A stretch of 64,000 nt of DNA from Symsagittifera roscoffensis (taxonomy: Eukaryota > Xenacoelomorpha > Acoela > Convolutidae): positions 45,088,395-45,152,394 of the forward strand of contig NC_087062.1 in the NCBI RefSeq assembly GCF_963678635.1, written 5' to 3'. Position 1 is the stretch's first letter. Each line of letters opens with the position of its first letter. Positions 30,145 through 43,300 of the stretch are shown piece by piece. The notes beneath the pieces were generated by a model. That model ran no database searches. It was not told where the DNA came from and saw only the letters and a program-made list of their open reading frames with translations. The translations under genes and the position numbers were made by a program.

Positions 30145-30966
30145 TAGCTCATTAGATACTTCAGACATGTTTATAATAACTTGAAAATATTTGAAGTCAT
30201 GAACCAAATTCTCTAACGAATGCGGAACGCCAAAATTCATAATTCAAAGCTCAAAAACTGTATTCAGAGTGAAAAAAGAATCAATAAAACTGGGTACATA
30301 AAGCGACTTTTTTCTGTCGTAAATGGTAAAATTTAGGACAGAAAAAATCGCTTTATGTGCCCAGTTTTTTTTTCACTCTGAATATAGTTTTTGAGCGTTG
30401 AATTATAAAGTTTGGCGTTCCACATTCGTTAGAGAATCTGGTTCATGACTTCAAATTTGTTCAAGTGACTTTTAACATGTCCGAAGTGAGTGCCGGACAT
30501 CAAGCCGACGTGACTTCAAGCCGAATCGTAAAATTAGGGACTTCAAGCCGAATAGTTCCTTATAAACTAGTGAAATATGATTAATTTGAAAACTATTTTG
30601 AAGAGTTTACGAATTTCATGATCTTTCTTCACAAGTTATTGGCGTTTTCATAAAATTTAAGCCCTCAAATGATGTTTCGGAAAGTTGGAAAGTAAAACAT
30701 GGTTGAAGGCATTTTTCAAGTTTATAATTTATGCATTTCAAAAACCGGCTGATGTTATCAACGGATGCCAATCACAAGCGGTGCATTGTCATGAATAACG
30801 TTTTTTATGGGCTAAACTTGCCAAAATTTTTGAAAAATAACGTTTTACAGATGATAAAATAGTGTTTTGAGGTGCTTGTAAAGTTTTAATTTCGGCTTGA
30901 AGTCCCTTCGTCTTGAAGTCCCGTCGGCTTGTTGTCCTAGACCCGTCCGAAGTATCTAATGAGCTA
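30145..30966. repeat. Foldback element (long imperfect palindrome) interrupted by a MITE
   Basis: Left arm from TAGCTCATTAGATACTTC (30145); right arm ends GAAGTATCTAATGAGCTA (30966). The arms are about 170 bases and pair along most of their length: GAAGTCATGAACC with GGTTCATGACTTC, CTGGGTACATAAAGCGA with TCGCTTTATGTGCCCAG. The short loop is near 30325-30340. The right arm is split by an insert at 30488-30945. The ends are flanked by TA, which would suit a Tc1/mariner-type foldback, but this is weak evidence. Confidence 0.88.
30488..30945. mobile_element. 458-bp MITE with 8-bp target duplication TCCGAAGT
   Basis: TCCGAAGT is repeated exactly at 30480-30487 and 30946-30953, and removing the insert restores the palindrome arm. 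The terminal inverted repeats are imperfect: the left end has CGGACATCAAGCCGACG, the right end in reverse complement has AGGACAACAAGCCGACG. Both ends also carry GACTTCAAGCCGAA-like subterminal repeats. It has no coding capacity. An 8-bp duplication suits hAT or P-type transposases; the superfamily is undecided. Confidence 0.88.
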
Positions 30967-31161
30967 TATCCCCCCACGCGTGGAGAGGGGGAGATTGCTC
31001 AATTGATCCAAAATTTGCCTTCTTTTGATTGCTTTGAAACAATTGCAAATTTTACGTTTTTTTTCTTTAAGATATGAGATTGGACCTTGGACTGAGCTGT
31101 TCTACTAAGCTTTTGAAGCTTCGACGATTGCATGGATGTGGTTAAAAACCTCGTTTAATGA

Positions 31162-31369
31162 ATGTTCGATCAGTGGTGTAGTCTCCCGTCAATGTTGGAA
31201 TACGATATTGCTATCATTAATTCTTCGATTCCTATCGAACCTGGCAGAATGAAGTTGTCTTCGAACGTCAATCTGCAATCACATGAAAAGCCCAGTTATA
31301 AATCGAATTCATTGCACATTGCTGCTGGTTATGGTCACAAAGAGATCGTAGAAAATATTTTGAATTCCG
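31162..31369 (+). CDS. TNKS: Tankyrase coding exon 1 (start uncertain)
   Basis: The ATG at 31162 directly follows an in-frame TGA. The exon ends at CCG|GTAAGT with one base of a split codon. Only its end looks like tankyrase ([18 protein letters not shown]). The first 45 residues do not resemble the first ankyrin repeat of other tankyrases. A real upstream exon, or a different acceptor, may have been missed. Confidence 0.6.
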
Positions 31370-34300
31370 GTAAGTAAAAATTAGAAATGATATATTTTTC
31401 AGAAATACCACAACTAGTCAATGGATTTTCGAATCAATGAAATCTAAAAATTGAAGAATTTGTATAAGGAGAAACAGTTGCTGTACCGGCCACTGCGGTA
31501 CCGAAAAGTTCCAAATTGGTCTGAAAATTGAAAAAAACGCTGTTTGTCTCGACATGGTCAAATTTTTGGAATTGTTGTGGTTTCTCAGAATAAATCTGAT
31601 GGGACTGCTCCGGGTTCGCATCTTGCTAGAATATCAACCATATATCCTTAGTTTCGACGATCAGAAAACAGCATCCATGTGCATGGGTTTGCCTCGTCGA
31701 GTTACTCCATTGGTAAGACCACATTAAAGTGTTTTTGAGCACCACGGGGTTGACGAAGTCAATTTTTCCAGGCAGATGATTTGCCACCCGCGATAGCTTG
31801 AATCAAAACTCACCGCTAGCTTTTCTGCGGATTTTTTAAAGGCTTAAGGTCATTTGTTCTTTAATTTTTTTTGTTGTTAGCCGTATTTGCAAATAGTTTT
31901 CGCTGTGAAAAAGCTCGACAAATTTAGTAGGTTGCAAAGTTGTATGAACCTAGTTAGGGGCCTATACTTTTCTTCAGACATTCGATCAATATTTGCAAAA
32001 CACTCCGGTGAAAAAGGAATTTTTAATATATTTGTATACCCTCATAATCAGCCGACCAAAAAGTATAAAAACTGTCTTTGACTGGTTTTCCATCTTGAAC
32101 ATCTGTTTCAATTTTTAGAGATATTGGTCTGTGATGTGTTAAATCGAATTGTTTTTTTCAAAATTAGCATTGTTTTTTTTTTAATAATCCGTATCAGGGC
32201 TGGCTGGAAGGGCTTTAATATGATACCACACTTTACACTTACCCCATGAGCTTCCTTTTAAATATTTACTCTATGTAATAGCTCCTTCGCTCTTCATGAA
32301 GTGGTCGGAACAATTGTAACAAGTGTAAAATAAATATATAGTTTTGTAACTAAACGAAATTGTGACAAAATTTTTATAACATTCTCTCCCCAATCCCACA
32401 GTGTGATATTTGCGATTTGGGGATCTATATTTGGAAGAAGATTTTCAATGGGATGTACCCGACATTTTCACAGAAAGTGATGTCAAAAATGGTGTGCTCA
32501 CTGGATTTTCAACAGAGAGCGGTTAAAGGCTAAAGATAATTGTTCCGACTTTCGATACGAAAGTAACGGAATATTTGTGCTCGGGGTGGGTTTTTTTTCT
32601 TCAGACAAATTTCGACTTTTTAACTAGCCATTTTTGACGGAATTTTTTTTATATCATTCGAAAGGTATTGTTGTCCTGAGCTCAAATTTGAAAAGATATT
32701 TCACCTGTGATAAATTTTCGTAAAGTTATGGGGATTTAAATATTGGCATTTTGGCCAATTTGGGACGATTAACGCGCGATATATTTCGCGTTATTAACGC
32801 GTAAGCGGAGAGTTAATCCATCTTAGAAATCGTTCCAAATTGGTTAAAAGAAGCCTATTTGCCATAATTGGTTTGTTACAAGGAGCTAAATCTATCCTTT
32901 TGTACTTTATATGGCGTGTGGGGGGATGATTTTTATAAAAAAAAAATTTCAATTTTTTTTTCTTTTTGTTTTATTTCATTGAATTTTTTAAGTGTTATTA
33001 CTGCTCCATAAACCTTAAAAGGCAGTCGGAACATTCAGGGCTTCGTCCTGATACGAGCAGTCTTGTTTGTTCTTGTGGTTGAAGCAGAGTTTTTCTGTTG
33101 TTGGTCTTATTTGCAACAACAAAAACAATATGGTATGGCCCTATCCAGCTTGTGCACCTACCGTAACTAAACGGAAGGGCCTCTTATGTAATTTAGTTTT
33201 TTTTAAAAACTGATTTTTCTATTACTAATTGATGAACATACATGAAACAAGGATAGCAAGTTGCTGTGCAATTACTACGGAAAATTCCAACCACAAGAAA
33301 AACGGAAGCGTTTTTTTTTGTCAGCTCGTTCGTAGCTTTGTCAGCTTGGAATTTATACTTATATGATAGAAATCCTAAATTAGGCATATTCGACATTAAT
33401 TTTAGTTGGAAAATGATTCTTAAGTAATTTAAAAAATGTTCCAAAGAAGGTCTGTGACGGCCTATAGCCATCATGACTCATTTAACCTCAAAGCTATCTG
33501 TCCCATTTAACATGATAATTATTTGCTGTCAATATTTTATCATAAATGTTTACGTCCTTATCTGGTGCTTATCTACTTTTGTTGACTATATATATACATA
33601 TTTACACCGGATGTTTATTAAGGCTAAATATTGACTTTATGTATAGCTCAGATCGGAGAGTTGAACAAAATCAGAGAGAGCCAGATAGTAATTCAATAAT
33701 TAGTTGAAACTCCCTTTGAGAAAATCCTGAATAACCGCGCTTCGAAGACAAGATCGTCTAGGCCCCTGCAACTAAATACTTCTCAGTAAAAACGAGAGTG
33801 CTTTAGTATAGATGAATTAGTACAGAACACCGCCACACTTGTTGGAATAGACTAAACTCAATAGTTCACAAGATACAATCACTAACTATGAAGCACCTTG
33901 TCATATGGTGACAACGACGGAAAACTCAATCTGATTATTTTTCAAAAATGGCTAACGAGGTAGTTTCTCTCAGCAAATTTTCGGGATCTCTTTCTGAGAG
34001 TTCGAACGAGTTCGAATCAGTATTCAGAAGTACGAGAGACGTGATCAACATCAACAATGCTCAAGCACCGAATTTCTGAAAATTCACCTAAAAGATGCAG
34101 CGTTTGACAATACAGGCACTGAAAGACCATTTTCACAACCCCAACTTCAGACAAATCCACTTGATAGAGCTTGAAAGCCTCAAGTACGACTCAAAGACAC
34201 AAACACCAGAGGAATTCCTGGTAAAACTTCAGAACCTGGCAAAATTAGCATACCCAGATTCAATCCCAGAACCGCTACCAGCACCCAAACCAGCCCTGAA

Positions 34301-37300
34301 TGCAGACACAGAGGCAAACAAAATTGCAGCCGCGAATGACGCCAACGCCGAAAGATAGAGATTTCATACGAGAGAACGAGAAAGACAAATCAGACGACTA
34401 TTCATAAAGTCAATGCGTTTGTTAGTCGACCTTAGAAGAGTAAACCATCTCATACGACAAGACTGCAAAAGCTACAACTTGCCTATCTCCAACCAACAGG
34501 ACGCAAAAAACCACTTAGCTCGGAAAACCTTTCGCGGAACTGGATTGTTCACAAGCCTACCACTGCGTGCAAATGGCTGACGAGCTCTCAGTACAACTCT
34601 TGTTTTCCACGACATAAGCCTATAAGTGCTTAGCACAAGGACTAAACAAATCCGACTCTGGTTTCAGCTCCTACATAAGAGCATACTCTTGTTCATCTAA
34701 GAGACCCATCTCCTGCAATCAATGTAAGTACACAGTACATGGATGACATTGGCATTGGTGTGCAAACTGTTGAGGAATTTTTCTATCTTTGCGACAATTT
34801 TTCTCCTGCATTCGTAATTCTGGACTTAAATTGTCTCCCAAGAAGTGCCAGATCGGAACAGCTCAAGCAACTTTCTTGGGGAAAGTTATTACATCAACTG
34901 GAATACAACCCGAAACAGGAAAGGCCATGAAGTTCGTCAGCAAGCTGAGAATCCCAAAAACAACGAAGCAAGTAAAACGACTAATCGGTTTCGTACAACA
35001 TTATCGAGACTTCATACCAAACCTCGGAGAGAAGTTCCTCCCATTTTACAAACTCCTGAAAAAGGACACGGTTTTCATTAAGGAGGATACACACTACAAG
35101 GGAATAGAGGCACTGAAAAACGACCTACTCACAGCAACCACACTAACGTTACGAATGACACAAACTGAGAAACAATTTGTCATCCTTTATGATGCCAGCT
35201 TCCACAGCGCGGGCTTTGTCCTAATGATAGAAGACTTTCACCAGGACAAACGGGAAACGGAAGTATACGCCCCAGTGACATTTGGTTCACAGCTGTTCAA
35301 TAAAGCTCAACTTAAACTCTCTATATACTGCAAAGAGTTTCTCGCCTTGTTCTTCGCGGTCGAAGCGTTTTCACATTACATTTGGAGAGCGGACAAACCA
35401 TAACTTGTGCTCACGGACAACAAAAGCCTCACACAGTTCTATCAGGCGAAAACCATTCAACACTCACTTTGGAACTTTCTGGATAGAATTTTAGCATACA
35501 ACATTGTACTCGGGCACATACCCGGAAAAGCTAATGCTGCCGCCGATTTTCTCTCGAGAATGCAGACTGACCCATCAGAAGCTATCGAACTGCAAGTGTC
35601 AGAGTCAATCCCCACCAGAGAAATTCATGTTAAACCTCGAAAGCACCTGAGGTTGCTCTTAGCAACTTCCAACAAATACTGGGGAAGAGCGACAAAGAAA
35701 TGCCAAACGAAGCCGAAGCAGAGTTACAACGCTCAGCAACTAAGTACCTACATCTTCAACTGCAAGTGCGAGAACAAGAGCACTGTGATGAAGCAATAAC
35801 GGCGAAACTAAAGCTCAAACACGAAATCGGACACTTAGAAGCAATCATGGAACCAAACACACTGGACGAATGTGATTTAAATCATAATCAAAATAAGCTG
35901 GAAGTGGAACAGAACAAAGACGCTAATATCAATTCTGTAAAGGAGTGGATCACCAAAAATTCCACGCCCAACCTCACATACAGCAACTTCGAGCTCAAAA
36001 AATACAACAAACAACTATCACGACGCAATACTCAAAATGGAATCCTCGTAAGGGAACAATCAACGTGAAAAAGTTATGCTTACCAAAACATCTCCGACAA
36101 GAAGTAGTGCACTGAATACATAACTCGACAACTGCTGGACACATAGAAACCGAGCGAACGATAATGGAGTTCCGAAACCGATTCTTCTTTCCTGGATTCA
36201 GAATTTTTCGTAAACTTCGTGGAAAAATGTTCAACTTGTCTACAAACAAAACGAGCAACCACTAACCAGCTTCGTTCGCAGCTACAACCATTGTCAACGC
36301 AAACTTCGTTCCCTGGGGACATCCTTCAGATCGACTTAGTAGGACCATTTCGCTGACACCCTTACAAGTATGCACTCTCAGCAATAGATGTTTTCTCCAA
36401 GTATCTTTTTTTTGCGTACCGCTCACAAACGGTCGCGCAGACCAAGTTTTTGTCAAACACAGCTAAATTCCGGAACAAACCATCTCCGATCTCAGAACGT
36501 CATTTGTTGCGAAATAAGTCAAAGAGCTAACAATGATCCTGGAAGCGAATATCAAGCATGCAACCATAAAACACGCACAATCAGTAGGATTAGTAGAACG
36601 ATCGCATGCAGCCCTCAAACGAGTCTTGAAGCTCAATATAAACGACGACTGGTCAAACTGGAGTCAATACGTCTGCCTAGCAACGTTTATACATAACACA
36701 CCATACTACTAGTCAATCAATTGTACCTCAAATCAAATCTTCCATGGAAGAATACCATTCAAGCCCATAGACATCCGATTCGAAACAAACAAACAAACTC
36801 GGGAAAAACTAACATACGAATATACAGTTGGCTTACACGACACCATGATGAACACATAACGAAAAGACAAAAATCAATATTATCAAGGCATACCACCGCT
36901 ATATATCTTACTAGAATCGCAAAGCCAACGCTAAGCCGCTGCAATTACACTCACATTGTCTCCTCAACCCAATTCTGACGACTTAGCGGCCAAAGCACAT
37001 CAACTATGGCTTCCAATCTGTCGAATTGAAAAGGTCTTCACTTCCTCTAACTACATAATTCGGAAGTTAGGGTTTAACTGTACTCAATGCGTTCACCGGC
37101 TCCGTCTGAAACCGATTGTACCTCAAACTCCCGCTGGCGACGTCGAATTTTGATCGGAAAAATTTCATCGCGGATCCTTCATATACAATTTTCAGATCGG
37201 AACCTCAGCATTTTGACCAACACTTTGGAAGTATCTTTAACGAATCCCTCCTAACGCAAACGGATCAACCACAAACAAATAATGCGACCAACACATCAGG

Positions 37301-40300
37301 AAATGATACGGTGACCTTCACCTTTAGATTACCAGCACTGGCGCCATTTCAACTTTTGTCCGATGCATCAGTTCCAACAGTAACGGAACAATGAGACATC
37401 CCAGTAAACCCACCAATAGGAAACAACACCGATGCGGGAAATAGAGATGTTCTACCAGTTTCCCCAAAACCAATGAACTTGCCACCTGGGAATGAAGAAG
37501 AAACAGATGCAGAACCTAAAGTTCACCATCAAATCGTAAATAACCGCGACGAGACAGCGGAACCAAACCCAGAAGGAAGCAAATTACTCACTCCGAGACG
37601 ATGATTATGGTCTCTGACTTCAAAGCCGAACAGCAATGAACTGGTCACCTCAATTCCGACTGCAAGACTTTCACTCAAAATACCACGCGAAGACTTTCAA
37701 CCGCGCAAACTACGAACACGGAGAGTTTTCTTCCCGAAACAATTACCAAGCACATCACATGCACACACTCCTCCATTACGTGGACGTCTACTACAAGGAA
37801 CCAAAGAACCGAAACATTCCAAACTCACAACACTTTTAAAAAGGCAACGACAAACAGAAACTCCGACTGTCGCAACGCCAGAGAAATCAACCATATCTTC
37901 GCGCAACAAGCAGTGTACACAACAAAGCAAATGAGGTCAACAGTATTGGACCACATGACTCTTTAATAAAATGGTATGGGAATATTTTTGACCTTTAAAA
38001 GAATCTTCTGCAATTTATCCCATCAGGGGAAGAAGCCAAAAACTTCTACCAGTCTGACATTATGCAGATTTCGCCACATTTGAAATCTTTAGACCTCATA
38101 AACAAAAAAACTCCCGCCTGGAAGTTTTTTTTCCATTTTACAAGAATAATCACCTAAATTGGATATTCAGACTTGTCCTTAGCCGATACCCAACAGATCA
38201 ACCGTCTGCTCATCACCTGGAAACATGAATACATCACCTCCAGAAATTTATGGAAAGACGAAATATAGCATCACTCAATCCTAAAGGATGGCCTCAATTT
38301 CGATGAGAACACATGGAATAATCTTGTCAATCTCATTTCACAGATTTCATATAATTCGGTCAGGATTATCAAAGTCTACTACTAACGACTCACTGCAAAC
38401 AACAGTGACATTACGGTCAACCACTTACCTTCTTGGACTAGTCTTCATACAAGAACACAACCTAACATGTAAAAGTGTTGACATAGTCATGGCCGCAACC
38501 GGCATCGCCTAAACGACTTGGCCCCTTCGACATGTAACCGTAACACAATTTAGTTATTAGAATTCAATTCTCCAAACGTTTACGGTTAACGCCACAAAAA
38601 TTTGATTGGGGAAAAACCTTTAACCTTTTGACAAATCGAAAGCACACTTGGACAAATACAACTGACCGATCAGGAAATAGCACAATAAAGTTCAGTTGTC
38701 AACAAATACACATCAGGTTAAAGTCCTGTTGCTAATACAATCTATGCTGGCTGGAAGACTGTGCACCAACTTACCAAGATGGAAAGACAGCCAAATTTGG
38801 ATGCGAACAACCTCTCATTCATCAAATAGCTACAAACTTCAATCAAACAATAATAAGTTTCACTCACACATTCGAGATAAAACCCGCCATCAACTTTATC
38901 CTCTCGCTTTAATTTTTGCAGCTTACAAGTGCCTCAGATACAATAGAAGATGCTATTGAGACATCAGGAACTTTGGAAAAGAGAATGTTATTCAACCAGA
39001 TTACAAAAATGCTGTTAGCCGAAAAGTTCATCATGATCGATTTCGTGGTACCTTTTCCACAGTTCAGTATCACAATCCTCCACACTCAAAAAAACAGGGA
39101 AGACACTAACTGATCTCTGGATAACTCCGACCCTGTACTGGCAGCTAAATTTTTCTGTAAACTTCAACCGCAACGATAGCAGGTACAGTATCGACTGGAT
39201 GACAGCACAGTTGGACGACGAGATGAATTTAGCACAGTCAGAACTGGAAAACATGTAGAAGAGTCGCCCTGGTAGCCGCAGTAGTAGCTTCAGTGGGACT
39301 CTTCGGAAGTGGAATCTTGTTGGGAAATGACGAAAACTGTAGGCTATCAGGGATATTTGGACCATGTCAACAAATAAGTAAGGAAAACGCGGCTAATATT
39401 GTACACCTTCAGGAATATTCCCGTTTACTGGCTATCAATGTTCAGGAATTCAAGGCGAACACGGATGAAAAATTCGATCTTATCTCATCTGAGCTATCGG
39501 AAATCAACCGAGTACAACAAGAAATTGTGAAGATTCAGGAGAGCAATTGGGAAAACATACCATCTCAGATGGAAACGATGTCGAAAATTGTCCGCATCCT
39601 ACGAGACTGTACTCGGTTTTTATTTTCGCGCCAGCAAATAAATTTCAATTATGATACACTCGCATCTTTAATGAACATGATGTTCACTAATGTGAAAGCC
39701 TATGGAACTGCTCTCTACACCTACCAATTGAACAGTAAACGCTATACCGATTCTTATCAACACAGAATGCTCGCAATGTCCCTTGTAACACGAGCTTCGT
39801 TAATGGCCATATTGGGTGCAGAGCAAGCCTAGTCAAACGACCGTGTGACACTAGCAATACCCATTGGCGAAATCATCTCCTATTATGAGACAAAACTACT
39901 CAACGCCGTTATCACAACTGATGAGGGTCTCCCAATGCGATTGGCCATTCCACTGGCATCCCGACAGACTGCTTCCACGGTTTATTAAGCTAAACCAGTC
40001 CCAATGCAACAATCATTGCAAAACACAGCATTGCGCTGGAATTTAGAAAAACCTTTTCTGGCGGTATCTGAAGACGCCATGGAGATGGCAGCACTCGACA
40101 ATTTTCAATTACAAAATTGTATTGGAAGTGACCGTTACCAGATATGCCACGAGTCAATGGCAACAGAACATGGACACTTCTCTTGCTTACCAACTCCGTT
40201 CTTTAAAACTTGGATCGACGCTATCAAAGTATGCGATACAGAAGAATATTTGCCACCCTCAACCAAAACGGCGGAAAACCTAGATTTGGAGTTTGGCTCA

Positions 40301-43300
40301 TGTCAGCAGCAAACAGTAAATACTCTCTCCGCGAAACCTCAATAGATACATCAATCACAGGATTTGGACAAATATTTCCAGGCTGTCAAATTTGTATCGA
40401 AACCCTACATTGTGGAATGCAGATAATAGGTCCACACATCAAGCTGCGATCAGACGCGGCAACTTGCAGAGACATGCCGGCTGTAAAAATCAACGTGAAA
40501 CTACCAGACCCACTCCAACACCTTATCGGAACAGTCCCAGAAATAGAAAAATTACCAGCATATATCACAAAAACGACAGCCTCAATAGCTTTATTGCGCA
40601 ACCTACGTGAAAAACTTGTACAGGGACCTGAAGTTGGAAAGATAGAATCCCTAGTGGAAATAGCTAAGCCACTACCAAAAGACATGACGCTTCTGTTTCA
40701 TCTTCAGTTTTCAGATTCGGGTAGCTCAACATAGCACTGAGGTGCATGCTCACAATGAACCTCTTGTTGTCGAATCGTTCCATTAGAGTCCTCCTTGCCA
40801 GCTCGTAATTCACATCTGTTAATGCACGTTCTTGACTAGATCGTGTGCTTCTCGAAGTGAAGAGTTGAGGTAGTTCAACTTCTAAGCATTTCGGTGGTTT
40901 GGGTTTCAATGTACTGCAGAATCGAACTGCTCGATAAAGCTCGTCCACTCCGTATACTTCCCACAGAAAAAGGTAAGATCGGTCTTAGGCAACTTGATCT
41001 GACTTGATCTTGGTGAGAACACTGTATGAAGCCCATTCGCTTCTGTCGTTCCTCTGGAAGACGCTGGCTGATGTTCCAAGAAATCATTCGTCTGCTGAAT
41101 GAATCCTCGTACCTCTGCTCGGCTTGCAGGCGTTCGTCTGGTATAGCATCCTCTAGCAATCGATGCTTTCCACTGATCGATGTGAGGGTCTCTCCTATGA
41201 CAGCAAGAAAGATTCGCAAGCCCGCAAGATCAGTCACTGGATAGGTCGATCGGACTACGTTTATCCGATCCCTATGCTTGGTAAGGCACGTCTTGTGACC
41301 ATTTCTGGTACGTGAACCAACTTCAGGTACGTTCGTCCTGACTGATCGTGTCGTCCATGTTGCACGCTCGCAACAGCTGGTTGATCGCTCTGCTCGTTCA
41401 CGTTGCTCGTTCGCAGCTGACTGTGCATCGCCTTACTTGTTCGCGAAGCTTCGTAGATCGTACTGGTCGTTGGTATTACTCATAGTTAGTGGTTCTTGGT
41501 AAGGAAATCGTGGTACGTGGTTCGTTGTGTCCGGGTTGACGCGGATCAGTGGTTTCTCGCCAAAGCTTAAAACGTTTTGAAAGCGGACCAAGTCAACTTG
41601 ACGTAGCTGAGCTTTTACTTTCACTTTGATTCAACCAATCATATGACTTAATACCAGAGGGAGGGGAACCGCTTATACCTGCTTCATTGTGTATACTAAG
41701 ATAATGAAGTTGAACAACTTTTATTTTAGAAGAAAAATCTTGCAAATGTCAATTTAACTTCAAATCTCGCAGGTTTTTTGGCTTGTGCCTGCAGCGAGTA
41801 TACAATGCTAGTATTACAATACAAGACCTCTAAAACGTTGTCTTGCAATATTCGCAATTTTTTTTACTCCTTGAGTTTGCAAAGAGTCCCGACTTGGTCT
41901 CAATCTGTCTAAACCAGAGTCACGAGACTCACACAACTGCTGCTTCTTAATGTGGATCAATTTTACACCCTTCGTTACGCCACACTCATAATGTAGGAAT
42001 GTTCTTCAAATTTTAAACTTGAATCACGATCCAGGTGCGGTCTTCCTTTTTGTTTTTCTGCCAAACAAGGGCTTCGTGGCCCTTCTGTTTTGTCCGTTTT
42101 CGCCCACCCACAGCAGAATTCATGTAGGCCTCAGCTTTGGCCTCCACAAAGTGTGTCCCCGGGATCTGCCATGACAACCTTCAGGTCCACCCAGGATCAC
42201 TCAAAACAGAATGAGCGGCACCTGAAGGCAAGTACACGACGTCACCAGGACGTTGCACGACACACTCGACACCATGTGGCAACCCTTCATCTCTCAAGCG
42301 CTGACACCACCTCTGCAACGACGGGGGGGGGGGTCGAACGGTTGCACAGGTCACGCACTAACTGGCCCTTCCAGACAATGAACGAGACTTTCGTGCCAGA
42401 ATACAGCTGGCCAAGGGTCCGAAGAGGCTGCTTGCGATCCATATGGAACGTCGTCCATGCTGGCCCATTGTTGTACAACACAACTGGGTCATGCAACAAT
42501 TCCATCGGTGCCATACCTGGACCAACCTTTTCCACGTAACCCTTGTCCAGCCAGGCATCGGGAGGCTAGATCGACTCCAGTCGAACCGTCTGAGGAAATG
42601 TTCCTTGAAGAAGACCCGACCACAGCCAAATCTCCCCTCTATCTGATTCCTCGTCTGGGAAGCCAGTGCACAAACTTCGTCCGCTGACGAGGAGAAGCGC
42701 AGCAAACTCCTCCTGGCAACAGCATGCCGCGACCAATCAGACTTCATCGAGTCAACCTCCACTTTTGGAAGAAGATCCGATGACAGCTGTGAAACAAAAA
42801 TGAAAATAAATTCAAACATTTAATCTAAAAAGAAACAAATGGTTAACAACATGCACCTGCAGAAGATGACATCATGCTAGCTGAAGGGTAAAAGACAAAA
42901 GTATAGAGCGACAAATATTCTTTAACAGAACTACTCTATCTTATGTTTTTTTCTGCTCTAAATCTACTAAGTTCTCTTATTTCACCTTCACACTCTACTT
43001 TCTACCTTGATACTACGTCTGTTTCAAGCTCTCCTAAATCTACGTGCTAAAAATTATCCAAATAATCGCTACTACTGATACTAAAATCATTTTCTTCTGC
43101 TATGTCTTCCTCTATGCTACATAAACAACTCTTCTCTGTACATGCTACAATGCTGTCTCCACTATATACACAGACCTTTCCCCTCACAACAGAGAATACG
43201 TTCGTTGAGCACAGTCTAGTTGAAACTCATCATTCCGAAAACTCTTATCTCAAATAACGTAATTTTTATATATAAAATTCGAAAACCTTGCTTGAAGAAA

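Noticed and set aside
42090-42819. Open frames of 149 and 153 codons on opposite strands
   Set aside because: Neither matches a known retroelement or host protein by eye; they lie in degraded transposon sequence and are mutually antisense.
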